This document shows, one piece after another, positions 40,801 to 47,740 of a DNA stretch of 50,784 bases (the first letter of the stretch is position 1; each line of letters begins with the position of its first letter). Source of the stretch: Acanthaster planci (taxonomy: Eukaryota; Echinodermata; Asteroidea; Valvatida; Acanthasteridae); the NCBI RefSeq assembly GCF_001949145.1, contig NW_019091429.1:594711-645494 (forward strand), written 5' to 3'. Position numbers and translations under genes: made by a program. The notes under the pieces are model-generated. The model searched no databases. It had not been told where the DNA came from and saw only the letters and a list, made by a program, of their open reading frames with translations.

Positions 40801-41270
40801 TTAACTCAGTAACGCGGTAACATGGATGGTCATTTAAGCTTCCGTAGTGGAGTCATTTGGCGGAAAAAAGTTACAGCACCACATCCCTCAACATGCGGCA
40901 TATTGAGTGACGTCATGTAGCCTTGCACAGTTGATATTTGGAAGAAGGTTGAGATACCGTCAGACGAGCAGGGGGTCTTGACGACATGCGCTGCCGATGT
41001 CAGCAGTGTTTTCAGGTTGAAGGCTTGACGAGTAATAAATAAATTGCAACAAATGTTTTGAAGTAGTGTGTTTTGCCACGTACGATGACTGCCTATTATT
41101 TATTAGCCATTTTGTGTTATTTTGCCGTCTCAAGGTTTAGGTGTTGGCGATGCAAAGATAATGACGACATCAAGCCTACGATGGCAATCATCGACATATC
41201 TGAGCTGAACGTCAAGCAGGACGCAGACAATTACGCCTTCATTGAGGAAGAAACTAGCCAAGCAAAATAA
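22390..41270 (+). CDS. SLC22: SLC22-family organic ion/carnitine transporter (major facilitator), complete, ten coding exons
   Basis: Join: 22390-22893, 26007-26110, 26680-26834, 27817-27985, 28272-28413, 34204-34295, 34871-35079, 35963-36071, 39872-40081, 41141-41270 (1824 nt, 607 aa). Every intron is GT-AG and all nine phases agree. Twelve TM segments are expected: TM1 about residues 44-65, TM2-TM6 about 181-311, TM7-TM12 about 383-542. Loop 1 (66-180) has six Cys (74, 84, 95, 118, 144, 173) and N-glycosylation sites at N101, N125, N133, N136 and N139. Family signatures: GSLADLVGRKPS after TM2, PESARW (314-319) after TM6, KYVGRR before TM9, GEIYPTSVR after TM10 and LLPETK after TM12. Family role: plasma-membrane uniport/exchange of organic cations, anions or zwitterions. 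R507 in TM11 (ARFAG) matches the OAT/OCTN type, where OCTs have Asp. The substrate cannot be assigned. Length is usual for the family; the C-tail (566-607) is unrecognised. Confidence 0.95.
22894..26006 (+). other. SLC22: SLC22 intron 1
   Basis: Begins GTACCC and ends GTGTAG. It contains a fold-back at 23047-23130 and a 22-bp direct duplicate word (CTTGCTGTCTAATACAGGTTT at about 24247 and 24317). No nested exon is recognised. Confidence 0.8.
23047..23130. repeat. ACGTAC-rich fold-back
   Basis: TGTACGTGAAAACTATCACG at the left and GTACATAATAGTTTCACTTA at the right are inverted relatives around a CGTACGTAC core. It is small and AT/ACGT rich, and may be a degenerate MITE or simple-repeat hairpin. 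Confidence 0.55.
26007..26110 (+). CDS. SLC22: SLC22 coding exon 2: FDLVCDN and TM2
   Basis: Acceptor TTATGTGTAG, donor TT|GTAAGT, phase 0 in and 2 out. It encodes FDLVCDNKATPSILQSIYFA, then GLLVGSIFFGSLAD. It completes the sixth loop cysteine (C173) and the first half of the MFS loop 2-3 motif. Confidence 0.95.
26680..26834 (+). CDS. SLC22: SLC22 coding exon 3: GRKPS motif, TM3-TM4
   Basis: Acceptor GGTTACTACGCAG, donor CTCG|GTAAGC, phase 2 in and 1 out. It encodes VGRKPSVYIASLLLFVTSLV, then YGILRFFVAAGGIGAFICVF. The GRK completes the major-facilitator signature begun in exon 2. Confidence 0.95.
27157..27345 (+). repeat. Dispersed repeat family E, partial copy
   Basis: Shares ATAGACCTCTT, ATTCTGCACGCATGC-like sequence, ACAAATGGCCTTG, GACTTCGATG, CATTTTCTCTCAGGTTTTC, CCCATTAAATC and TTTTCGC with the left two-thirds of 31328-31653 in the same orientation. 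It lies in SLC22 intron 3. Confidence 0.8.
27655..27690. repeat. (ACATGT)n microsatellite
   Basis: Repeated GTACAT words ending in a palindromic CAGTACATGTACTG. A shorter array is at 27473-27484. Such words recur across the whole window. Confidence 0.9.
27817..27985 (+). CDS. SLC22: SLC22 coding exon 4: TM5-TM6
   Basis: Acceptor TTATTGTCAACAG, donor TACTT|GTAAGT, phase 1 in and 2 out. It encodes NEFISPHRRVLVGISFQGFF, then TLVPLLAYFVRYWRFLQLAI and LPTALYILTY. The family pattern is EFxxxxxRxxxG...PLxAYxxRxWRxLQ. Confidence 0.95.
28272..28413 (+). CDS. SLC22: SLC22 coding exon 5: PESARW and cytoplasmic loop 6-7
   Basis: Acceptor CGAACCAAAACAG, donor GCTCAG|GTAAGC, phase 2 in and 0 out. It encodes KMPESARWQITKRKFTQAEK, then KVAARNGKEFPEEMF. 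PESxRW is the most diagnostic SLC22 motif; Ala replaces the usual Pro at the fourth position. Confidence 0.93.
28414..30715 (+). other. SLC22 intron 5, left part, with possible minus-strand coding remnants
   Basis: Two minus-strand open stretches (29538-29243 and 29006-28797) have gene-like composition. The first follows a TACTACAG acceptor-like site and includes KMAAFMNDIRKEKLYAFWKE; the second includes DWSRYVCFDYSTRKSYFL and ends PPPKKTRNQFGKM. Neither belongs to a family I know, and they do not join cleanly: the second is preceded by an in-frame stop at 29027. They could be a nested gene, a pseudogene or a transposon piece. Confidence 0.25.
30716..31222 (+). other. Unassigned 168-codon open frame, possibly repeat-derived
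   Basis: It starts MAGVWRACLWRLK and is rich in Leu, Gly and Trp. I recognise no domain. Base composition is more GC-rich than the surrounding intron, which suggests inserted DNA. It lies about 450 bases before the LINE endonuclease remnant in the same orientation, separated by the fold-back at 31328-31653, so it may be the 5' part of that retroelement. There is no splice context for a host exon. Confidence 0.25.
31328..31653. mobile_element. Long-armed fold-back element (family E), 326 bp
   Basis: The left arm, TTCACTAATAAATTCATAAT through GGCCTT, GCAACAAGTGTGAGCGGG and TCATTGAGAATGTACA, mirrors the right arm, which reads reversed as TTACACTAAGAAATTCATTA, GGCCTT, AAGAAGTGTGAGCGGG and CCATTGAAAATGTGCA. 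Arms are about 110 bases and imperfect. A partial direct copy is at 27157-27345. Confidence 0.8.
31721..32295 (+). pseudogene. Decayed non-LTR retrotransposon (LINE), APE-type endonuclease fragment
   Basis: Frame 1 (31731-31973) reads SVATLSETWLTGSGSIRE, then GRLDRERQMNGVGFAFRNEL and SRLVPFKL. This matches the LSETRLxGxGSL...GVGFAIRxxL...RL block of LINE endonucleases (craniofacial-development-protein-2-like ORFs). After a frameshift comes VLAEDFNAHAGSNCTAWPNV, then LGSHGAGK, the GDFNARxG...W..VLGxHGxGK motif with Gly changed to Glu. After another shift come NDNGQRVLETY and FTRSQWSVIDLVVF, the terminal SxWxxxDYV block. At least two frameshifts and stops make it non-functional. No reverse transcriptase is seen downstream. 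It lies in SLC22 intron 5, same strand as the gene. Confidence 0.8.
32296..33616 (+). other. SLC22: SLC22 intron 5, central part
   Basis: No recognisable exon on either strand. Open frames on both strands at 32247-32790 overlap each other and have no domains. The sequence is locally rich in CG and ACG words, possibly repeat-derived. Confidence 0.45.
33617..33692. repeat. 22-bp tandem repeat, about 3.4 copies
   Basis: The unit CGCCTTAAGGTGTATACTTA plus CA starts at 33617, 33639, 33661 and 33683. The middle copies differ by two bases and the last one is partial (CGCCATAAGG). It directly abuts the inverted-repeat element at 33691. Confidence 0.9.
33691..33857. mobile_element. 167-bp MITE-like element with GGCCCGTTCATACTT ends
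   Basis: Left end GGCCCGTTCATACTTCAGGC and right end AAGTATGAACCGGCC are inverted with one difference, with short A/T-rich inner sequence. It is inserted at or beside the last unit of the 22-bp tandem repeat. Confidence 0.65.
34204..34295 (+). CDS. SLC22: SLC22 coding exon 6: loop 6-7 end and start of TM7
   Basis: Acceptor TTACTTAACAG, donor AATTG|GTGAGT, phase 0 in and 2 out. It encodes ESPSASHQATALGLFRTRNM, then RIKTLNIMFN. The family reads DLxRTxNMRxxTLNxxxNW here. The preceding 5.8 kb intron holds a LINE remnant and fold-back elements. Confidence 0.92.
34871..35079 (+). CDS. SLC22: SLC22 coding exon 7: TM7-TM9
   Basis: Acceptor TTGACGTGCAG, donor TTTCTAG|GTAGGG, phase 2 in and 1 out. 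It encodes FVNSMVYYGLNLSTSDLGVD, then VISGLVEFPCYVYCVIALKY and VGRRINLGGN. GRR is the second half-motif of the facilitator fold, between TM8 and TM9. Confidence 0.95.
35963..36071 (+). CDS. SLC22: SLC22 coding exon 8: TM10
   Basis: Acceptor TTTGTGGAGCAG, donor GTCAG|GTATGT, phase 1 in and 2 out. It encodes AGTVRLVIAMIGKFCISASF, then IIYVVSGEIYPTSV. The GKFCISASFAIIYV...GEIYPTxVR pattern is classical SLC22. The TM9-10 connector is short compared with many vertebrate members. Confidence 0.95.
36680..36960 (+). repeat. Dispersed repeat family C, copy 3
   Basis: Begins at GAACTCACCACATAGGCGTG and contains CATGCTGAGTACGCG. CTGTCTTTCTTTCG appears twice, at about 36821 and 36895, the second time after CAGAACGCGTGAGAACCCGC. 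It ends at CTTCAGCTCAGGGCAGATAT. The doubled segment suggests an internal duplication. It lies in SLC22 intron 8. Confidence 0.75.
36961..38676 (+). other. SLC22: SLC22 intron 8, central part
   Basis: AT-rich, with no recognised exon, repeat or RNA gene. Open frames are short and without domains. Confidence 0.6.
38677..39348 (+). repeat. Dispersed repeat family C, copy 4, interrupted by a fold-back element
   Basis: The left piece 38677-38743 (TACTCACCGCG to CACGCTGG) and the right piece 39208-39348 (CCGCTGAGTACGC to CTTCAGCTCGGGACGG) together align with copy 1. The interruption falls inside the word CACGCTGAGTACG. Confidence 0.75.
38744..39207. mobile_element. 464-bp inverted-repeat element inserted in family C copy 4
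   Basis: Left end GAGTTCGGGCGGCTTGTTC mirrors right end GAACAGGCCGCCCGAACTC (one difference). CGCTG occurs at both junctions, consistent with a short target duplication. The left edge CAGAG is hAT-like. There is no transposase frame. Confidence 0.75.
39872..40081 (+). CDS. SLC22: SLC22 coding exon 9: TM11-TM12, LPETK
   Basis: Acceptor CCAACACGCAG, donor GGAAA|GTAAGT, phase 2 in and 2 out. It encodes SAGLGISSASARFAGILSPF, then PFVVFGSLSVIAGFLSFLLP and ETKDKKLPETLQEGEAF. The Arg of ARFAG (residue 507) occupies the substrate-determining TM11 position. Confidence 0.95.
40150..40259 (-). repeat. Half copy of fold-back family D
   Basis: AATCTGTCGACCGATT, then ATGCGTTGCAAACTCTCGGA, GGCGCGCTACTGTGAATC and GCCCGTAT match the right half of 15657-15827 with scattered differences. 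The left arm is missing. Confidence 0.8.
40331..40423. repeat. 93-bp fold-back
   Basis: GCGTGCAAAGTTGACATTTA at the left and TAAATGTTAACTTCGCACGC at the right are inverted with two differences. The interior holds a second weak hairpin of TATAGAGAT and ATCTCTATT words. It lies in SLC22 intron 9. Confidence 0.8.
40556..40855. mobile_element. About 300-bp MITE with 19-bp perfect inverted ends
   Basis: TACGGAAGCTTAAATGACC at 40564-40582 is perfectly mirrored at 40828-40846, with ACCGCGT words further in on both sides. There is no credible coding frame; the open frame across its left half is a by-product. It lies in SLC22 intron 9. Confidence 0.75.
41141..41270 (+). CDS. SLC22: SLC22 coding exon 10: C-terminal tail and stop
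   Basis: Acceptor TCAAGGTTTAG, phase 2 in. It encodes CWRCKDNDDIKPTMAIID, then the acidic end NYAFIEEETSQAK and TAA at 41268-41270. The tail has no PDZ-binding end. It is the least conserved part, and support comes from phase, openness and position. No canonical AATAAA was seen close downstream; AATACA at about 41460 is a possible variant signal. Confidence 0.8.
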
Positions 41271-41663
41271 CGATATTTGGGGAAATCGCTTTGCTAGTAA
41301 TATCTATCACTGGTAAGGTTTAACAACATAACATTTAGAACAATTTGAAAACCGGTCCTATAGCATCCCCGCACTACACGAATGATCTGTTGTACAAAAT
41401 TGTCTTCGGGAAATACGGACCTTAAGAACGTGTAAGCTACACTTAATTTTGTAAACACTTAATACAAAAGAATTATTTTCATACAAACATTCAAAGTGAA
41501 CCTATGTGTCGGAGGTAACCTCGTTTTTATGCTTCACAGTTTCAAAGTATATTTACTGCCTTTTTGGTTTTTAGGTGAATTCATATTTCCATATTCATGA
41601 GCAAAACTGTGATGTAATCCCAGAAAGCAAGCTTTGAGGTTACATTGGTTTGTAGGCAACAAT

Positions 41664-41701
<38 letters not shown>

Positions 41702-42634
41702 AATGCTTTTGAAAAGACTGTTGGACTAAATTTTCTGTCCTTTGTTGATTCATTGTTGTGTAATGTACATGAGCAATAGCAATAGTCAACCCTTCTGAGA
41801 AATTTTCGCAGTGAGGAAATTCTGTGTTCATAATTTGAATAGAAAAACCTATACACTGCACTATCCCTAGATGACATCACAACAACAGCACCCTCAGTTG
41901 TCCACAAAAGCAAGGATTATTTTAAATTTATTTAAAAAGAGTATTTCAATGCATTTAAGCAAATAGGGGTGAAGAATAGTTTCCATATATTGAAGAAGAG
42001 TATACAGTTGCAGAAAAAATGTCAAAGAAAAATTCATCGCACCTACACTTTAAGGATCTGTCGTAATTGTTTTATTGTATAGGAATTTACGAGTAAAGAC
42101 ATCAGACATCATAAAGCAACGAAACGTAAGTAAAAAATACGGTCCAATCTTTGATTATCATTCAGAGTGTAAGATGCATTCAACAGCGGCAATTCGCAGT
42201 ATTTCTGCACCCGAAGACCTTATCTGTCATCATACATGGCTACCTGAATTCAGATTCAGAGTTAAAAATTGCCACTTGTTTTTGAAGGGAAAAAATCTGA
42301 TTTAGTTTTAAATGTTACGTTAATAGTACTGTTACCTTGACTCGGGTGACAAAAGGTACATGACGAGCATGCCTCGAGATAAACGAGTTGAATGCAATTT
42401 CCTTCACACCGGAAAATGCTTCTAAAAGTGCCTCAGGATACGTACAAACGTAAATACAGTTTCTGGTGGAATATAGTTCATAACGCTACATGCAATTCAG
42501 CATAAACTATTATTGAATGATATTTTAGTGTGCATCCCTTTTATCGAGCAATTGACGGGGGAGACCTTTAAGCTGCAGTGGAGAATGTTGAAGAAAATAG
42601 ATCACGTCAATCTCAGTCTATCACAACTAACATT
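41271..42634. other. Downstream flank of SLC22 (3'UTR and intergenic)
   Basis: The 3'UTR must begin at 41271, but its end is not marked by a canonical AATAAA nearby. No coding exon is recognised. Confidence 0.45.
41656..41703. repeat. (AAC)n microsatellite
   Basis: About 15 AAC units after CAATAACAAC. The poly-Cys and poly-Val minus-strand frames here are artefacts of the repeat. Confidence 0.95.
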
Positions 42635-42760
42635 GGGCCTGGTTGTTTCACACAGATCTTGATCTCGATCAGTGATCCCAACGCTGTTTTGTTCCATCCG
42701 TTAGGCGGGTTTTAATTAACCAACTACGGATCACTGATCTGTGTGCAACAAAATAGGCCC
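42635..42760. mobile_element. 126-bp fold-back element (family F)
   Basis: GGGCCTGGTTGTTTCACACA and ATCAGTGATCC at the left are mirrored by GGATCACTGATCTGTGTGCA and AACAAAATAGGCCC at the right. A half copy is at 11386-11430. Its size and structure fit a MITE. Confidence 0.85.
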
Positions 42761-44470
42761 TATGCAAGCAGGCTGGCTTTACTCACTGCCATGCACCATA
42801 CACATTTCCACTATTGTGCAACTGTTAAACTTACCTTTAAAAATTGTACTTAAAATAATTGTAACTTTTATAATTATTCATAGTACATGCTTTTGCCATT
42901 GCACGTGCCAGATGCAAAGTTTTTAGGTTTGTATACATTTCCAGAGTCAAATTGTTCTCTTCGAGAAAACAGCAAAACGAGTTTGCCCATGGGTTATCCC
43001 TTGCTTGCTAACGCTGTATTTATGACAGACAAATTCGTGAAATTAAAACAATTCGATTTAGTTGAATTTTGCCACAAGGATATCATCGTGATTTGGCTAA
43101 TTTCAGTAAATTATTTTTAAAATGATTGCACTAAGTTTTTTCGCATTGATTTTGCAAACCCCTCGGAAATTTGAAAAAGAAATCATGATTCTGGGCCAAT
43201 TTGTCTTTTGGTAAAAACGGTGACGACCTGTAGAAAAGAGCTTTTGGTCCTCTTTCAAATGAAATTGGGAAATCACGCGCAAGAAAAATTACATGGCAAC
43301 TTTCATATTTAAGTGCTATAATTTGTAAGAATTACTAGTCGACCAGAAGGTTTTTGGATAATTGTGTCGTTGTAGATTGAAAGTTGGTATAATTCTAATT
43401 CCTCACCACATGACTCTACCTCGGACTACAAGACCGCGGGCAAGAACGTCAATGAGAGGGTCACTCATTCAGAAGGTTACCAGAAATAGTGGAATTGAAC
43501 AGGGAATCTCACTCAGAGTATACTCATTTGATAAATTTGGTATTGAGGACAGGACTAATGTTAATTACTGTATTAAAAGAGCCTCTGCAAGGAAGGAATG
43601 AAATCTATGCGCTTGAAATCTAATAGAGAGAGAAAGAAATTTAAATTTGTTTGTGGTTTTTACCTGATACTGAATCTTACTGGAATTAAATTTGAAAACA
43701 CAACACAAGAACATTCAAATAAAGTTCGGAAGTGATTTGGAAAAAGTACTGCCTGTAAGTAGCATAAAGAAGGATTTTCACGTGACTGAACATTTTGAAA
43801 AGGTTGACTCCCTTTCTATAGTTTGTCTGATTTTTTTCCATTTTATGACCTGATGTTACTTCTGTTTCCGTATTCCAATTTCCCTGCACACATTTAAGCC
43901 GACTCCTAGAGTGGTGACGTTCAGTGTCTACATGTGTCATACAGTACCCAACAGTTGTTTTATTTCTTTCTTTGTCTGTCTGTCAGTATTAGATTACCTT
44001 GCTGGCCTACCTGTAATCACTTTTAGTTCCGTAATGGTTCATTAGCTCAGGCACGACAAAAGGCTCTTAAAATATCTGCTGCTTCATCATTCTTTTTCAA
44101 CAGTTTATAGTACGCATATATGAGATTTTGATATTTTGATATAGAGCCGAAGGCCACAAATACAGACTCGTTGTAGTAGTTAGGACAGCATTCGTACGGT
44201 ATTTTTTTACCCTAATCTCATATTTTGCAACACCTCGTACGCTTTTGATGAGGTTGTTACTACCCCAGTTAATCCAAATTCTTTGTACATTTATGATTCC
44301 AGGCAAAGGTATTTATGGAATTTACGCACGCTTTAAAACCTATAACTGACCATGTAGTCAATTGCTTCGCCCTCAGTCATTGCTTATATGCTCTTAGCGT
44401 GTGCTTTCTAAAATAGCCGGCGTTGGTTCGGCACCTCCTTGTCGTCTTCTACCAGTTTGCTCCTCTTCAT
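42761..44470. other. Intergenic, no recognised gene
   Basis: Open frames at 42887-43120 and 43362-43601 are short, with no domain and no plausible splice context. No strong repeat was noticed. Confidence 0.55.
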
Positions 44471-44735
44471 AGCTGGATACTGTGGCCGAGGCTGACACCG
44501 CTGTGGGACTGTGGATCCTGGAGTGTCGTGGCTCCATGCAGAAGCCGAATCTCTGGGTTCGACACCGACCTACCTGTCTGAGCTGGCCTGTTCTGGTGCG
44601 GGTGTGGAGGTGCTTGGTCCAGCGACTTTGCTCTTTTCGTCATGGTACTGACTGGGCGGGGCCTTGTCTTTCCCGTCTTGTTTTTGGGCTCCTTAAGGGG
44701 CTCCTTAAGGAAACTGCACAGGGCCGAATGTAATT
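44470..44735 (+). repeat. Possible tRNA-derived SINE-like segment
   Basis: TGTGGCCGAGGCTGAC resembles a Leu/Ser-tRNA-type A box, and about 70 bases later GGTTCGACACC is an exact B-box match (GGTTCGANNCC). The segment is more GC-rich than its surroundings and ends near a tandem GGGCTCCTTAAG word. No second copy was found in the window, so this is weak. It also forms an open frame without domains. Confidence 0.25.
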
Positions 44736-45893
44736 TGCCTCTGTTTGTCCGTTAATTTGTTTTTGCCGGCTTGCTTTTCATTATGTTTCTCTGTATAATT
44801 TTGCTTGGCTGTGCTTTTGTAAATAATGTTTGCTAACATTCTTTTGCTTGTCCAAAACTCACAGTGTTTTGCATGAGAAGTTTAACTCAAAAAAAGGATT
44901 TTCTTTGCTTTAAATTTATGATTAAATGTGGTTTGAAATTATTTCCTTGACCTTCCTCTGCCCATGCATCTGTTGATTTTTGTTCTGCCGTGCGTTTTCC
45001 GTACGTAACAAAGTGCGTAAGAAAAATGTTCCATTTGTGGGTGAGCTCTTTGGGCATTTAACGAAATGACAGAGAAAGCTAATAAACTGAACGCTAACTC
45101 GCTAACTCGCTGCCAAAGCTACTCACTCCATCAAGGGACAGGCGGTTCAGACCCCACATTGTAACAATATGCCTCTACATGATGTCATCCCTCCTACCGT
45201 GGTACCGTTCAATCATCAGTATCATGGGAAGTCGCTGCCCATTCCTTGAGAAGTAATTATTTTCTCAGTCTGATTACATCTAGAACCTCGAAACCATTGG
45301 TCATTCCTTATCTCGGCAATTCTAGTTTCAAACAGCAAATCTTCCCTAGGCATTGATATCCTCTTGTACCAAGAGCAGCGTTTTCTGCACTCCTTTCTGG
45401 TGCTTCTTGTTTGTTCATTATTGAGCTTGTATCATTCATGCATGATCCTGGGATTCCTGAGGCAGAATCTGATCTAATGATTCATTTTCAGTCAAAACCC
45501 ACTCAGTGTTGTTGGTGTATTTACACGTACTGAGTCTGTTCATCAAGGCGTCATTTCCTACCAAGGGTTGCAAAAATGCTAAATACTGGAGCAATCACAG
45601 TTGAAACCCCAGTTCAAGTCAGTTTTTTTTTATAGTAGGCCTGCCTACACAAAGTCAGGAAATCTTCGTCTCGTCATAACTGCCAGATAATGATAGCATC
45701 GTTTCCATCAAAATTTGTACAGCATCGCGGAGCGCACTTTAAAAATGATGGATACTCTTACTAAATTGAGTAAATCTATAGCTCAATAGGAAGAGTATCA
45801 ATTTTTGTAATTTATAACTTTGTCCTTTTTTATTAAGGAAAAGTAAGACCTGACCTTCATCGGTCTGGTTGCTGCTCCTAATACCAGAATGCA

Positions 45894-46307
45894 ATGCAAC
45901 TTACTAACGGGCAGTCTGTCCTAAACCTTCATCTTCTGAACAAACATGCCACCTATTTGCATGTCAGTGACGGACCTACTGCCACCCAACGATTGGATAA
46001 CATCAATAGATTCAAAGGACGAGATATCTTGACGGTACATATCAATAAGCAAAAGATCTTCGTTTCCACGGCAGGAATCTATTTGCCGGGTGGCACGCCA
46101 CAAGTTTTCACCACAGTTCTAATTCCAGAAGATGTAACCATGTGGGAACTGTCAGATGGGTCTCCAGAAGGTCTGGTCAGCTTGTATCAAACAATCAGTT
46201 TCCTTCATTCAGTCTTCATAAACTACTACCTCACTCATCGGCCTTTGGCAAGATTTGTGACAGCAGAAAAAGTCTTTCCGACACTCATCTCCTATCACAA
46301 CCTTTGA
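45894..46307 (+). other. Unassigned 137-codon open frame
   Basis: The longest open frame in the right flank, including GRDILTVHINKQKIFVSTAG, then IYLPGGTPQVFTTV. No domain is recognised. It lies about 350 bases before the possible DIRS-type remnant in the same orientation and may belong to the same degraded element. It is not supported as a host gene. Confidence 0.2.
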
Positions 46308-46639
46308 CTAGACAAAACATCATCTGTCTGAATGAGATCTCTGAACAACAAAACTGTAATTCCGTTATTTGCCACAGAGAGACAAGACAGGTATTATGGA
46401 AAATAATAATATCAACGCATTTATAAGGCGCTCAGTATCTGTAATTCAAAGGCGTCGATATACATGTATTATCATAAATGTGGATTTCCTATCTTGAATA
46501 GCCATGATTCAAACAGATTATTATTATTATAACTGTTGTTGCCTTTGTTTAATTTCTGGTAATGATACCAAGGCTTCCTTAACTGCTGAGTCAAAAGAGG
46601 GGCAGAGCAAAAGCAGACCACACAGTTTAGTGTCTCGAA

Positions 46640-47085
46640 AGGAATATTACTCAGCCAAACACATTTTAGATTAACAATGATCTTCAACGATCCGACGGAA
46701 TGGCGCCTTCTTCCAGGGATCTGCAGGAAGATCATAATCAGGGTGACTTTTTTCCAGTGGTTGTCCTGTTTTAAACTTAAGATGAACATAGAGAGAAGTT
46801 CATGTCTAGGTATCCAGATGCGGCAGCCGGGTAGTAGCTACTCCTCTAATCAGCTGAAGAGGCTGAAAAGTTACCTTTTCTATCCTTTGTTCTATTTTCC
46901 GAGTGTCTAAACACAAGATTCCTGAGGAGAATGTTTCAATGCTCCTGGTAGCCACGACGTTGTCGGCTCAGGTTTAGACTCTTAAACTTCTAGGTTTGGT
47001 CATCCCCAATCCAGTCTTTTCTCCAAGACAACACGATTTTCTTCAGCTCCTGTACAGTCAACGAGAAATCCATTCACGGTTTTCG
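46640..47085 (+). pseudogene. Possible DIRS-type retrotransposon remnant (RNase H-end region)
   Basis: NDPTEWRLLPGICRKI (46689-46736) resembles the TEWxLxPxIxxxI start of the DIRS/Ngaro RNase H region. In other frames come RYPDAAA, YLFYPLFYFPSV and then IPEENVSMLLVATTLSAQV (about 46918-46975), close to the EExVxMLLVAPxWPAQ block, then LLGLVIPNP. The order is right but several frames and stops are involved. The match is from memory of the family and needs a profile search. Confidence 0.35.
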
Positions 47086-47399
47086 ACTTAACAACTACCC
47101 GCTGTAAAATGAGCAAAAGAGGTGTCGCAGTCAGTGTGTACGCTCACATCACCGTGACTTAATTAGTCCATAGCATACTACTTGGAGAACTTGGAGAATC
47201 TCTCTGGTGTGTTTCCAGGCAGATTGGTGCAGGTTTATCATTTGTAGCAGATAGGCGCATGGACATAGTGTAATTTTAGATTATCTTCTGATAAACTCAA
47301 ACTCCCCCATGAAATTGCATGCGATTAAATTGGATTGTATTACTTCACCACGAGTATTATGTTCTTCGGTTAGAAAGCCTCTCCCTTCTTTCATTCACC

Positions 47400-47740
47400 A
47401 AACGCACTGCTGGCAATATTGTGGCTGCATATGCCGGCCTGGCTTCAGCGCGTGGGTGTTTTGAAAGAGGGGCTTTCCTTGCTCTGCATACTTGTAGTTT
47501 GTTTCAATGAAGGACTATCTGGATTCTTTAACTGTGACGCCCTCGTCCTTGAAACCTCAAATTCTTGGCACAGGTGTTTCTTGGTAATCTTGAAGTTGAA
47601 CCTTTCTGACGAAGGTCCTCTTATCGGTTGGTGTTAAATTAGACGTCCGGCCTGATCTTGGACGGGTCTTGGTTGTACCTATAGGTCGCTGTATTTCTGC
47701 AAATCGCCTGGACAGATTTCCGTACGTGGTTCTTCTAGTT
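47400..47740 (-). pseudogene. Tc1/mariner-type transposase remnant
   Basis: On the minus strand, YGNLSRRFAEIQRPIGTT, then KTRPRSGRTSNLTPTDKRTF and VRKVQ (about 47730-47583) match the Tc1 helix-turn-helix region (SRxxxRxxxTGSxxxRPRSGRPRxLTPxDxRxLVRKV). Further on, in another frame, CRARKAPLSKHPRAEARPAY (about 47495-47430) matches CRARKKPLLxxxHxxARLxFA. Frameshifts and stops interrupt it, and no DDE catalytic region is recognised beyond 47400, so it is inactive. Confidence 0.65.

Noticed and set aside
41581-41913. Minus-strand frames with poly-Cys or poly-Val runs
   Set aside because: Translation of the (AAC)n microsatellite.
47319-47637. Plus-strand open frames of 63-72 codons
   Set aside because: Antisense shadows of the minus-strand Tc1 transposase remnant.
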